This document shows, piece after piece, positions 8,569 through 16,420 of a stretch of DNA of 64,000 bases. A program made the translations under genes and the position numbers. The DNA is from Halomonas halophila (GTDB taxonomy: Bacteria > Pseudomonadota > Gammaproteobacteria > Pseudomonadales > Halomonadaceae). The DNA lies in assembly GCF_030406665.1 (NCBI RefSeq), contig NZ_CP129121.1, positions 496,001 through 560,000 of the forward strand, read 5' to 3'. The notes under the pieces are model-generated. The model did not search any database. It saw nothing but the letters and a program-made list of their open reading frames with translations, and was not told the origin of the DNA. Numbering within the stretch: the stretch's first letter is position 1; each line of letters starts with the position of its first letter.

Positions 8569-8676
8569 GTGGCGTTGATGAACCGCCACGGCTGACGGCC
8601 GCTAGGGTCAGCGGTTGTCGGCTTCTCCTCATTGCTAGTCACGGTCTCTCGCCGCCTCCTCAGGGCGGCTTTTTTT
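8569..8676 (+). ncRNA. Candidate small RNA 2 (two hairpins, pyrimidine-rich linker, terminator)
   Basis: After the possible promoter come GTGGCG/CGCCAC (8569-8589), GCTGAC/GTCAGC (8591-8612), an unpaired stretch 8613-8650 containing cttctcctc, and a terminator GCCGCC/GGCGGC with seven T (8651-8676). The cttctcctc stretch is complementary to Shine-Dalgarno-like GAGGAGAAG, a common seed type in trans-acting small RNAs. This is inference from structure only; I do not recognise a known RNA family. Confidence 0.35.
8651..8676 (+). terminator. Intrinsic terminator 2 of the array
   Basis: Stem GCCGCC/GGCGGC (6 bp) with loop tcctcag, then seven T. Confidence 0.85.
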
Positions 8677-8845
8677 GGTCCTGCATTTCTTCCCGTTTAG
8701 CAGGTATTTCATCGAGCGAAAACGCCGCGATTGTCATTGAATCGATTCATCGGAAAAGACACTTCATTGACCTGAATCAGTTGTTTTCTTGTCGTTGAAA
8801 CGATGCGGGTGGTCCTTGTCTACGTTATTGTTTTTCCGAAAGATT

Positions 8846-8868
8846 GCTCTCGTATACGAGAGCTTTTT
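8846..8868 (+). terminator. Intrinsic terminator 3 of the array (perfect palindrome)
   Basis: GCTCTCG-TATA-CGAGAGC is an 18-bp perfect palindrome followed by TTTTT. A further stem CTGATAA/TTATCAG (8874-8895) follows immediately. Confidence 0.7.
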
Positions 8869-8978
8869 AAGCGCTGATAAGGCCTGTTTTATCAGGGCTT
8901 ACTGAAGCAATGTGCGGAGGTCGGCGAGGGATAATCGAGGCGTGTCTTGCTTGCTGCATGACACATTCCCTGTTTTGG

Positions 8979-9009
8979 CAGCGGCCTCTTGTTGGGCCGC
9001 TGTTTTTTT
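8979..9009 (+). terminator. Intrinsic terminator 4 of the array
   Basis: Stem CAGCGGCC/GGCCGCTG (8 bp) with loop tcttgttg, then seven T. A stem GTGTC/GACAC (8942-8964) precedes it. It stops plus-strand transcription before the minus-strand DUF1206 gene that ends at 9062. Confidence 0.85.
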
Positions 9010-9061
9010 ATCGGTCGACAACGGCTCGTGGCGGTGGGTGATTGCCGCGCCGGTTGGAGCA

Positions 9062-9874
9062 TCAGTCGAGGCTGGTATCGCGAATGGCGGCGTTGATCAG
9101 GCAGTAGAGGCCGTAGCTCGCCAGTCCCAGGGCGACCGCACCGAGCAGCCAGGGGCCGAAGGGCTGGGCGGCCAGCACGTTGAGTGCGCCGCCGAGGCCT
9201 TGAGCCTCGCTCGGGTCGGTGCGCCAGGCCGCGAGGCACAGGAACAGGCCGATCATCTGGAACACCAGGCCGCGGGCGCAGAGCCCCCAGCGGGTGACGA
9301 TGTCGGCCAGCCGCCGCTGCAGCGGCCCCAGGTCCTGGCGGTACCAGTTCTTGAGATAGGTCTGCCGCATGGCTCGCCACAGCTGCCGCAGGCCGATGGC
9401 GATGAATACCAGGCCGACGGCGAAGATCACGTAGAGCCCGCCCTGATGGCTCATCACCTGGGCGGTGTGGTCGCTGGCCGTGCCGTTGTTCGTAGCCTCG
9501 GCGGCGTCGCGCAGCAGGTCGAGGCAGTAGACGCTGAGGCTGGCGTGGATGAGCCCGCTGATCAGAAAGCCCAGTCGGGTGACCAGCCCCTTGAGGCCGT
9601 GCCCGACGTCCTCGGTGTCCAGCAGGGCCTGGAACAGACGCCAGGCGGCATAGGCGGCGAGTCCGCCTCCGAGCCCGGTGATCATCAGGTCGCCGAACGG
9701 TTGGCGGGCCAGGCCGAACAGGGCCTCCTTGGTGCCGACATTGTCGCCACCCAGGTCGATCGCCGCCAGGAAGGCAAGGCCGCCCACCAGCAGATAGACG
9801 ATGCCCTTGGCGGTGTAGCCGGCACCAGCGGCCAGGGCGACGGCCCGCGTCAGTCGTGAATCGGGTCTTGGCAT
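9062..9874 (-). CDS. DUF1206 membrane protein
   Basis: A 270-residue inner-membrane protein with six hydrophobic segments arranged as three repeated pairs, as in the DUF1206 family. Each pair starts with a similar Gly-rich helix (GAGYTAKGIVYLLVGG, RLGFLISGLIHASL, RWGLCARGLVFQMIG). The function of the family is unknown. It starts 22 bp after the ExoD-like gene and is probably co-transcribed with it. The N-terminus MPRPDSRLTRAVALAAGAGY is normal for the family. No enzyme motif is visible. Confidence 0.8.
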   Translation of the reverse strand: MPRPDSRLTRAVALAAGAGYTAKGIVYLLVGGLAFLAAIDLGGDNVGTKEALFGLARQPFGDLMITGLGGGLAAYAAWRLFQALLDTEDVGHGLKGLVTRLGFLISGLIHASLSVYCLDLLRDAAEATNNGTASDHTAQVMSHQGGLYVIFAVGLVFIAIGLRQLWRAMRQTYLKNWYRQDLGPLQRRLADIVTRWGLCARGLVFQMIGLFLCLAAWRTDPSEAQGLGGALNVLAAQPFGPWLLGAVALGLASYGLYCLINAAIRDTSLD

Positions 9875-9896
9875 CGCGGGCTCCAGGGTCGCGGTG

Positions 9897-10511
9897 TCAG
9901 GCGAGGCCGATGATCACCAGGGCCAGGGTCGTGCCGGTCAGCAGATAGGCCGCCAGTACCATCAGGCCGTCTTCGGCGAGCAGCGCCAGTCCGAAGAGCG
10001 TCAACGCCAGGCCGCCGCCGTTGGCGGAGAAGGGCACCAGCTCCATCGGCGGCATGGCCAGCCCGATCAGCAGGCAGGTCAGGGCTACCGGCAGATGGGC
10101 CGGAGCGCGAGTGAGCCAGACCAGCCGCGCCTGCAGGATGCGATCGACCCAGCGGGCGGGGCGTAACAGTCCGTCGGTGACGCGCACGAAGCGTGCCCGG
10201 GAGACCCGCCGCTCGAGCAGGAAGCGTGGCAGCCAGAAGTGCTTGCGGCCCATCAGCAGCTGGGCCGCCACCAGCACCACCAGGCTGGCCATCAGGGTGG
10301 GCACCCCGGGGATGTCGCCGATCAGCGGGGCCAGGGTGATGAGCCCCGCGATCAGCAGGAAGGGCGCGAAGCTGCGCCGGCCCGCCGTGTCGAGGATCGC
10401 CTCCAGGCTCACGTCGTCTCGTTGCCGCCCGGCCTGCTGTACCTGGGTGATCAGCGTGGTCAGGCTGTTGGGCCTGTTCTGGGGCGGAGCTTGCTGGGCG
10501 TCGTCGCTCAT
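9897..10511 (-). CDS. ExoD-family membrane protein
   Basis: A 204-residue protein related to ExoD, a membrane protein first linked to exopolysaccharide production and alkali tolerance in rhizobia. Recognisable features are a cytosolic N-terminus with the segment VSLEAILDTAGRRSFAPFLL, then several hydrophobic helices including LITLAPLIGDIPGVPTLMA and a C-terminal pair. ATG at 10511 (MSDDAQQAPP) is chosen; the frame continues to 10562 but adds a proline-rich stretch. It is first in a two-gene unit with the DUF1206 gene. No polysaccharide genes are adjacent, so the role here is open. Confidence 0.82.
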   Translation of the reverse strand: MSDDAQQAPPQNRPNSLTTLITQVQQAGRQRDDVSLEAILDTAGRRSFAPFLLIAGLITLAPLIGDIPGVPTLMASLVVLVAAQLLMGRKHFWLPRFLLERRVSRARFVRVTDGLLRPARWVDRILQARLVWLTRAPAHLPVALTCLLIGLAMPPMELVPFSANGGGLALTLFGLALLAEDGLMVLAAYLLTGTTLALVIIGLA

Positions 10512-10684
10512 GCGGTCCTTGGCGTCCGGGTCGAGGAGGGGCCGCCCGGCCGGGCAACCCACGACACGATATCGTATGATGTCCGGCCCGTCCTTACCCG
10601 CCTCGCCGGGGGAGCAGGGCGAGGCCAGGGAGGCCCTGCTGGGCGGAGGCGTCGCCGCCCCATCATCGACTCAAGGAGACCGTC

Positions 10685-11302
10685 ATGCCGTTTTCGTTAT
10701 GGATATCGCTGGCCGCGATCTGTGCCATGGGCGCGATGTCGCCGGGGCCGAGCCTGGCCATGGTGCTGCGTCATACCCTGGGCGGTGGGCGCGTGCCGGG
10801 CATCGCGGCGGCGATCTCGCACGCGCTGGGGGTGGGGCTCTACGCGCTGCTCACCGTGTGGGGGCTTGGCGAGCTGATCGTGCGCTTCCCGACGCTGTTC
10901 CAGGCGGTCACCTGGGGCGGGGCGGCCTACCTCGCCTGGCTGGGCATCAAGGCGCTGCGCGCCGGCCGCGGTGGGGCGGTCAACGCCCAGGCGGTCGCCA
11001 CCACCCGAGGCCAGGCCGCCCGCGACGGCATGCTGGTGGCGCTGGCCAATCCCAAGCTGATCCTCTTCTTCGTGGCCCTGCTCAGCCAGTACGTGACCCC
11101 GGACATGAGCCTGGCGGCCCGGGCGATCATCGTGCTCACGGCGGTGATCATCGACGGCGGCTGGTACGTGCTGGTGGCCGTCGGTCTCTCCCATTCGCGG
11201 GTGCTGCCCTGGCTGCAGGCCCGGGCGCACTGGATCAATCGCATCACCGGGCTGCTGCTGCTGGCCCTGGCGCTGCGGGTGGTGTCCGGGCCGATCCTCT
11301 AG
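10685..11302 (+). CDS. LysE/RhtB-family amino-acid exporter
   Basis: A 205-residue inner-membrane protein of the LysE superfamily, which exports amino acids such as threonine, homoserine or lysine. The family signature AMSPGPSLAMVLRHTLGGGR is at about residues 16-35, followed by GIAAAISHALGVG and ALANPKLILFFVALLSQYV. Six hydrophobic segments are visible. The ribosome site AAGGAG lies 7 bp before the ATG. The gene is alone, divergent from the ExoD gene, with a short palindrome ACGATATCGT at 10566-10575 between them. Substrate unknown. Confidence 0.9.
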   Translation: MPFSLWISLAAICAMGAMSPGPSLAMVLRHTLGGGRVPGIAAAISHALGVGLYALLTVWGLGELIVRFPTLFQAVTWGGAAYLAWLGIKALRAGRGGAVNAQAVATTRGQAARDGMLVALANPKLILFFVALLSQYVTPDMSLAARAIIVLTAVIIDGGWYVLVAVGLSHSRVLPWLQARAHWINRITGLLLLALALRVVSGPIL

Positions 11303-11326
11303 CCCGCTCGATTTCGCTCGCCGGCC

Positions 11327-12979
11327 TCAGTTCGGCAGGCGGGCGAGAATCTCGTCCAGCGGCGCATCGGGGGGCAGCACCCCGTAGGCGCCGCCTGCAT
11401 GCTCGCCCAGCCGGCTACGGCAGAAGCCGTGGCTCACTGCCGGCGGGGCATGGCGCAGCAGCAGTGCGGCCTGAAGGCACTGGGCGAGGCGCTGGGTCAG
11501 CCAGCGGGCGCGTGGCTCGAGCGTCTCGGACGGCTCGTTCATTAGACCCTCCAGTCCGGCCTGGGCGCGGTCGAGCTCGGCGGACTCGCCCTTCACCGCA
11601 TCCCACTCATCGCGCAGCGCGGCCAGCGCCTCGGGATGACGGCCGAGCACGCGCAGCACGTCCAGGCAGATCACGTTGCCGGAGCCCTCCCAGATCGAGT
11701 TGACCGGCGCCTCGCGGTAGAGCCGCGCCAGCGGCGTTTCCTCCACGTAGCCGATGCCGCCGAGGCACTCCATGGCCTCGGCCAGAAAGCCCGGCGCGCG
11801 CTTGTTGTGCCAGTACTTGGCCAGCGCCGGCAGCAGCCGGGCCAGGGCGCGCTCGTGGTCGTCGCCTCGCGCGGCGCCGTCGAAGGCTCGGGCGGTGCGC
11901 AGCGTCAGCGCCACGCCGGCTTCCACCTCCAGGCTCATGTCGGCGATCAGCGTTCGCATCAGGGGCTGTTCCGCCAGCCGCCGCCCGAAGGCCTGGCGAT
12001 GGCGCACGAAGCGCCAGGCCTCGACGAGCCCCTGGCGCATCATCGCCACCGGCGCGGTGGCGGCATCCAGCCGGGTCTGCTGCACCATCGACAGGATGGT
12101 CGCCACGCCGCGATCGGGCTCGCCCAGAGGCCGGGCCCAGGCGTCGCGGTACTCGATCTCCGCCGAGGCGTTGGCACGGTTGCCGCACTTGTCCTTGAGG
12201 CGCTGCAGCTCGATGGGATTGCGCGTACCGTCCGGGGCGAAACGTGGCACCAGGAAGCAGCCCAGGCCGTCGCCGGTCTGGGCCAGGGTCAGGAAGGCGT
12301 CGGACATGGGCGCGCTGCAGAACCACTTGTGGCCGGTCAGCCGCCAGCCGTCGCCGGTGGATTGTGCCCGGGTGGTATTGGCGCGCACGTCGCTGCCGCC
12401 CTGTTTCTCGGTCATCGCCATGCCGAAGGTCAGTGCGCTTTTCTGCTCGGCGGGCAGCGGGCGGGGATCGTAGTCCCAGGCCAGCAGCTTCGGCGACCAC
12501 TCTGTCATGGCCTCGGACGAGGCGCGCAGCGCCGGCAGGGCGGCGTGGGTCATGGTCACCGGGCAGCAGAAGCCCGGCTCGGCCTGGGTCAGCTGATAGA
12601 GGGCGGCGACGTGGGCCTGGTGCCCGCCGCGGCCCTCCTCCTGCCAGGCCACGGCGTGCCAGCCGTGGTCCAGCGCCAGGTGCATCAGTTCGTGATAGGC
12701 GGGATGATAGATGACCTCGTCCAGGCGCCGGCCGTGTCGGTCGAACAGCCTGAGTTCGGGCGGGTGGTGATTCGCCGCCTCGGCCAGTGTCTGCACTCTC
12801 CGGCTGCCGACCTCGCGGCCCAGCGAGGCCAGTCGTCGGGCGACCCAGTCCGGTGCCTCCCGCGCAAGCGCCTCCTGGAGCGGAATGTCGTCGACGAGGG
12901 CGTCGCGGTCCTCGGGCGGGGGCGGCCGGTTGGCCACCGTGTGGGTGGCCAGCCGGTCGCGGGGCGCGTGATCGTGCAT
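11327..12979 (-). CDS. aidB: AidB-type acyl-CoA dehydrogenase-like flavoprotein
   Basis: A 550-residue protein that follows E. coli AidB (541 residues) over its whole length. AidB is a flavoprotein of the adaptive response to alkylation damage; it has an acyl-CoA dehydrogenase fold and binds DNA. Matching segments are THTVANRPPP, FHPA-type YHPAYHELMHLALD, MTEKQGGSDVRANTT, GHKWFCSAPMSDA, LKDKCGNRANAS and YREAPVNSIWEGSGN. The C-terminal domain corresponds to the AidB DNA-binding region. The start MHDHAPRDRLATHTV at 12979 gives an N-terminus slightly longer than in E. coli. No ada or alkA gene is adjacent. Confidence 0.93.
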   Translation of the reverse strand: MHDHAPRDRLATHTVANRPPPPEDRDALVDDIPLQEALAREAPDWVARRLASLGREVGSRRVQTLAEAANHHPPELRLFDRHGRRLDEVIYHPAYHELMHLALDHGWHAVAWQEEGRGGHQAHVAALYQLTQAEPGFCCPVTMTHAALPALRASSEAMTEWSPKLLAWDYDPRPLPAEQKSALTFGMAMTEKQGGSDVRANTTRAQSTGDGWRLTGHKWFCSAPMSDAFLTLAQTGDGLGCFLVPRFAPDGTRNPIELQRLKDKCGNRANASAEIEYRDAWARPLGEPDRGVATILSMVQQTRLDAATAPVAMMRQGLVEAWRFVRHRQAFGRRLAEQPLMRTLIADMSLEVEAGVALTLRTARAFDGAARGDDHERALARLLPALAKYWHNKRAPGFLAEAMECLGGIGYVEETPLARLYREAPVNSIWEGSGNVICLDVLRVLGRHPEALAALRDEWDAVKGESAELDRAQAGLEGLMNEPSETLEPRARWLTQRLAQCLQAALLLRHAPPAVSHGFCRSRLGEHAGGAYGVLPPDAPLDEILARLPN

Positions 12980-13111
12980 GGCGGACCTCCGGCCAGCGGT
13001 CTCTCCTGAGCATGGCGGCTGCCGGCGGGCCGGTCAAAGCCGGCGAGGCGATGACGCGTGACGCTCGGGGCCTGACTGAGTAGGCTGAAGGCATTTCATC
13101 GGAGAGCCACG

Positions 13112-13660
13112 ATGACCGACGACGCCCTGGCGCCCGCGCCGCTGCCTGCCCCCCGTATCGCCGATGAGAGCATCCAGCTGGTGGACGCCCACAACCGGCC
13201 CTGCGGCAGTGCTTCCCGGGCCACCATGCGCCGCTATCGCTACTGGCATCGCGCCACCTACATCGTGGTGCGCAACGCCGCCGGCGAGCTGTGCGTGCAG
13301 CGTCGCACCCTGACCAAGGAGGTGTTCCCGGGCGGTCTCGACCTGGCCGCCGGCGGCGTGGTCGGGGCCGGGGAATCGGTACACCAGGCCGCGCGGCGCG
13401 AGCTGGCCGAGGAGCTGGGCATCATCGGCGAGCCGCTGCGTCACGTGCTGGAGTTCGTGTATGACGCCGATGGCCACCACATCTTCGGCAGCGCCTATCT
13501 GGTCGACTACGACGGGCCGCTCACGCTGCAGGCCGAGGAGGTCGCCGATGCCTTCTGGTGTTCGCCCGAAGAGGCGATGGCGCTGGATGGCGTGACGCCG
13601 GATACCCGCCAGGCGGTGGAGACCCTGTGGCAGCGCGGGCGGCTGGAGGGGCGCGCGTGA
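13112..13660 (+). CDS. Nudix hydrolase (YfcD-like)
   Basis: A 182-residue Nudix hydrolase. The Nudix box GX5EX7REUXEEXGU is complete around residues 85-107 (GGVVGAGES..ARRELAEELGI), so the Mg2+-binding glutamates are present. The N-terminal part, ending in YRYWHRATYIVVRNAAGELC and VQRRTLTKEVFPGGLD, resembles the YfcD/IPP-isomerase-like subgroup, whose substrates are unsettled. The gene is divergent from aidB with about 130 bp between, preceded by GGAGAG 6 bp before the ATG. The likely role is hydrolysis of a nucleoside diphosphate derivative. Confidence 0.88.
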   Translation: MTDDALAPAPLPAPRIADESIQLVDAHNRPCGSASRATMRRYRYWHRATYIVVRNAAGELCVQRRTLTKEVFPGGLDLAAGGVVGAGESVHQAARRELAEELGIIGEPLRHVLEFVYDADGHHIFGSAYLVDYDGPLTLQAEEVADAFWCSPEEAMALDGVTPDTRQAVETLWQRGRLEGRA

Positions 13661-13778
13661 ATCGGCCGCTCGCACGCTATCCGGCATCGCTCTGACGTCG
13701 TGCTGGCACGGTCGCGCCGGGACTGGCGTCCCGCCATGCGGCGTGGCATCGTGGGGGATCAGACTGCGAGCACGCGCC

Positions 13779-14264
13779 ATGAGCATCCATGATCACGATT
13801 GCCACACTTCCCATGGCGAGCCCTTCAACCTGCGCGCCCTGCGCGGCCAGGTACTGCTGATCGTCAACGTGGCGAGCAAATGCGGCTTCACCCCCCAGCT
13901 GCGCGATCTCGAGCGGCTCTATCGCCGCTACCGCGATCGCGGCTTCACCGTGCTGGCCTTTCCCTGCAACCAGTTCGCCCACCAGTCGCCGGAATCGGCC
14001 CAGGCCTTCTGCGCCTTCGGCGAACGGGAATACGGCGTGACCTTCCCGCTGATGGAGAAGGTCAAGGTCAACGGTGGTGGCACCCATCCGCTGTTCGTCG
14101 AGCTCAAGCGAGCGGCGCCGGGGGTGCTGGGCACGGGAATGATCAAGTGGAACTTCACCAAGTTCCTGGTGGGGCGCGACGGCCGAGTGATCCGGCGCTT
14201 CTCGCCGCGCGACGGCGAGGCGACATTAATCGAGGCGCTGGAGCAGGCGCTCGACGAATCCTGA
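13779..14264 (+). CDS. Glutathione peroxidase family protein (Cys type)
   Basis: A 161-residue thiol peroxidase that reduces hydroperoxides, with thioredoxin or glutathione as donor. NVASKCGFTPQ carries the peroxidatic cysteine (residue 35; Cys not Sec). FPCNQF supplies the Gln and a possible resolving Cys, and KWNFTKFLV the Trp and Asn of the active-site tetrad. The start MSIHDHDCHT at 13779 fits the family; a 12-codon in-frame extension to 13743 is possible but Arg-rich. The upstream ribosome site is weak. The gene is convergent with the next one, with only 4 bp between stops. Confidence 0.92.
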   Translation: MSIHDHDCHTSHGEPFNLRALRGQVLLIVNVASKCGFTPQLRDLERLYRRYRDRGFTVLAFPCNQFAHQSPESAQAFCAFGEREYGVTFPLMEKVKVNGGGTHPLFVELKRAAPGVLGTGMIKWNFTKFLVGRDGRVIRRFSPRDGEATLIEALEQALDES

Positions 14265-14268
14265 GTCG

Positions 14269-14661
14269 TCAGGAGGGCACGTCCCGGCCACGGGCGATCA
14301 TCAGCCGCTCCATCAGCTCGTTGAAGCGATGGCGAGCCATCATGGTGGTCAGCCCCGAGAACAGCGCCCAGGTCCGGCGTCGCCAGCCGGTCAGCCGCAG
14401 GTTGTGGGCCACCAGGCGCTTCATCAGCCGGTAGTCGTCGAACTCGCGCCATTCGCCGGCCACCGACATCTGCTGGCGGGTCAGCACCGGGGCCAGCTCC
14501 AGGCGGAACACCCATTCCAGCTCGCTATCGCTCAGGCCGTGGCGCTCGATCTCCTCGATCATGCGCGTGTAGTCGGTCTCCCGCGGTTCCCGCTCCAGCC
14601 ACAGTGGCGCCAGCGCCAACCAGAGGTCGCCGCGCGTGTCGACGAGGGTCTGTGCGTCCAT
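14269..14661 (-). CDS. Small conserved protein, DUF7079-like
   Basis: A 130-residue soluble protein with no signal peptide or membrane span. The pattern LWLALAPLWLEREPRETDY, then a helix with ELEWVFRLELAPVL and SVAGEWREFDDYRLMKRL, resembles the small DUF7079 family (domain order W-LA-L-L-TE...VAP-L..NL-SVAGEW). I infer this from memory of the family pattern. The C-terminal 40 residues are basic. Function unknown. It is convergent with the glutathione peroxidase gene. Confidence 0.6.
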   Translation of the reverse strand: MDAQTLVDTRGDLWLALAPLWLEREPRETDYTRMIEEIERHGLSDSELEWVFRLELAPVLTRQQMSVAGEWREFDDYRLMKRLVAHNLRLTGWRRRTWALFSGLTTMMARHRFNELMERLMIARGRDVPS

Positions 14662-14829
14662 GGGATCTCCTGAGGGTGGGGGGGATGGCGAGCATCCTGC
14701 CCCAGCCGGCGGCCGCGCTCAAGGGCGGACAGCGCCGGGCGAGGCCGCTAGAATGTCGCCACGTACGAATTTCCTTTCACCGGGGCGGCGCTTGTCCGGC
14801 GCCCCGCTGCGAACGCCAAGAGGTCTAAC

Positions 14830-16041
14830 GTGATCATCAAGCCCAAGGTCCGCGGTTTCATCTGCACCACCACTCACCCCGTCGGCTGCGAGCAGAACGT
14901 GCTCGAGCAGATCGAGGCGACCCGCGCCCGCAACCTGGACAAGAGCGCCGGGCCGAAGAAGGTGCTGGTGATCGGCGCCTCCAGCGGCTACGGCCTCTCC
15001 GCGCGCATCACCGCGGCCTTCGGCTACGGCGCCGATACCCTGGGCGTGTTCTTCGAGAAGCCGGGCACCGAGAAGAAGCCGGGCACCGCCGGCTGGTACA
15101 ACGCCGCGGCCTTCGACAAGTTCGCCAAGCAGGAAGGGCTGTACAGCAAGTCCATCAACGGCGACGCCTTCTCCCACGAGGCCCGCGAGCAGGCCATCGA
15201 GCTGATCAAGCAGGACATGGGCCAGGTCGACCTGGTGGTCTACTCGCTGGCCTCGCCGGTGCGCAAGCTGCCGGACAGCGGTGAGATGAAGCGCTCCAGC
15301 CTCAAGCCGATCGGCGAGACCTATCGCGCCACTGCCATCGACACCAACAAGGACGCCATCATCGAGGCCGAGGTGGAGCCGGCGACCCAGCAGGAGATCG
15401 ACGACACCACCGCGGTGATGGGCGGCGAGGACTGGGAACTGTGGATCGACGCCCTGGACAAGGCCGGCGTGCTGGCCGAAGGCGCCAAGTCGGTGGCCTT
15501 CAGCTACATCGGCACCGAGATCACCTGGCCGATCTACTGGCACGGCGCCCTGGGCAAGGCCAAGGAAGACCTCGATCGCGCCGCCGGCGAGATCGACAAG
15601 CGCCTGGCCGAGCGGGGCGGCAGCGCCAACGTGGCGGTGCTGAAGTCCGTGGTCACCCAGGCCAGCGCGGCCATCCCGGTGATGCCGCTCTACATCGCCA
15701 TGGTCTACAAGGTGATGAAGGAGCAGGGCCTGCACGAGGGCACCATCGACCAGCTCAACCGCCTGTTCGGCGAGCGCCTCTATTCATCGCAAGGGCAGGG
15801 CGGCAGCGCCGAGACCGACGAGGCTGGCCGCCTGCGCCTCGACGACTGGGAGCTGCGCGACGACGTCCAGCAGGCCTGCAAGGACCTGTGGCCGCAGGTG
15901 ACCACCGACAACCTGTTCGACATCACCGACTATGCTGGCTACAAGCACGAGTTCCTGAAGCTGTTCGGCTTCGAGCGCGACGACGTCGACTACGACGCCG
16001 ACGTGGCGACCGAGCGGGACTTCGATGTCGTGAACCTGTAA
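14830..16041 (+). CDS. fabV: Enoyl-[acyl-carrier-protein] reductase FabV
   Basis: FabV reduces the enoyl double bond in the last step of each fatty-acid elongation cycle, using NADH; it is the triclosan-insensitive alternative to FabI. The 403-residue length is typical. The NADH-binding loop VLVIGASSGYGLSARITAAF is at about residues 45-64, and the catalytic Tyr-X8-Lys pair is Y236/K245 in ITWPIYWHGALGKAK. The N-terminus MIIKPKVRGFICTTTHPVGC is diagnostic. The start codon is GTG at 14830. The gene stands apart from other fatty-acid genes and is followed by a small membrane-protein gene. Confidence 0.97.
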   Translation: MIIKPKVRGFICTTTHPVGCEQNVLEQIEATRARNLDKSAGPKKVLVIGASSGYGLSARITAAFGYGADTLGVFFEKPGTEKKPGTAGWYNAAAFDKFAKQEGLYSKSINGDAFSHEAREQAIELIKQDMGQVDLVVYSLASPVRKLPDSGEMKRSSLKPIGETYRATAIDTNKDAIIEAEVEPATQQEIDDTTAVMGGEDWELWIDALDKAGVLAEGAKSVAFSYIGTEITWPIYWHGALGKAKEDLDRAAGEIDKRLAERGGSANVAVLKSVVTQASAAIPVMPLYIAMVYKVMKEQGLHEGTIDQLNRLFGERLYSSQGQGGSAETDEAGRLRLDDWELRDDVQQACKDLWPQVTTDNLFDITDYAGYKHEFLKLFGFERDDVDYDADVATERDFDVVNL

Positions 16042-16095
16042 CGGGGCCCGGCGCGCCGGCGTCCCGTTTCCCGACTCACGCGCCAGGAGGTGCCC

Positions 16096-16305
16096 ATGGA
16101 CACACGGGACAGCAAGACGCCGGACGAGGAGCTGGAACACCTGCACGAGGTCAGCCAGCCCGAGGACTACGACCATCCGGAACCGGACGTGGAGCAGCCC
16201 GAGGCCCGCGAGCCTGACAGCGGTATGGCCTGGCTGCTGCCCGCGCTGATCGTGGTGGTGGCGGTGGTCGTCGTCGGCCTGCTGGTGATCGGCCTGACCG
16301 ACTGA
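16096..16305 (+). CDS. Small acidic single-span membrane protein
   Basis: A 69-residue protein with a very acidic N-terminal half (many Asp/Glu/Pro/His) and one C-terminal hydrophobic helix (WLLPALIVVVAVVVVGLLVI, about residues 44-63) ending in GLTD. The ATG at 16096 has a perfect AGGAGG 5 bp upstream; an in-frame GTG at 16090 overlaps that ribosome site and is unlikely. Tail-anchored topology is inferred. It is 54 bp after fabV and could be co-transcribed. No family recognised. Confidence 0.7.
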   Translation: MDTRDSKTPDEELEHLHEVSQPEDYDHPEPDVEQPEAREPDSGMAWLLPALIVVVAVVVVGLLVIGLTD

Positions 16306-16316
16306 GTTGCGTCATG

Positions 16317-16348
16317 CGACGACGCCGGGCACGCGCCCGGCGTCGTCG
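16317..16348. terminator. Strong hairpin terminator after the fabV unit
   Basis: A perfect 14-bp stem (CGACGACGCCGGGC / GCCCGGCGTCGTCG) with loop ACGC, 11 bp after the small membrane protein stop. The following tattcg is only weakly T-rich. Confidence 0.75.
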
Positions 16349-16420
16349 TATTCGCGCGGCTGTTACGCTCGGCGCCTTCGGCCTAGAATGGGGCTCTGTT
16401 CCGCCCGCGAGAGAGCCCCC

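Larger units (their letters stand above)
8181..9061. other. Gene-free region with an array of intrinsic terminators
   Basis: These 881 bp between tRNA-Leu and the DUF1206 gene contain no convincing ORF; short frames lack ribosome sites and recognisable protein sequence. The stretch is less GC-rich than its surroundings. It holds a small hairpin right after the tRNA (8187-8193 with 8208-8214), four hairpin-plus-T-run terminators on the plus strand (8443-8468, 8651-8676, 8846-8868, 8979-9009), a perfect palindrome TGAATCGATTCA at 8738-8749, and other stem-loops. The spacing of about 135-210 bp between terminators suggests successive short non-coding transcripts. Confidence 0.6.

Noticed and set aside
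8248..8595. A 115-codon frame in the region after tRNA-Leu
   Set aside because: It crosses a strong terminator, lacks a ribosome site and resembles no protein; the region is better read as non-coding.
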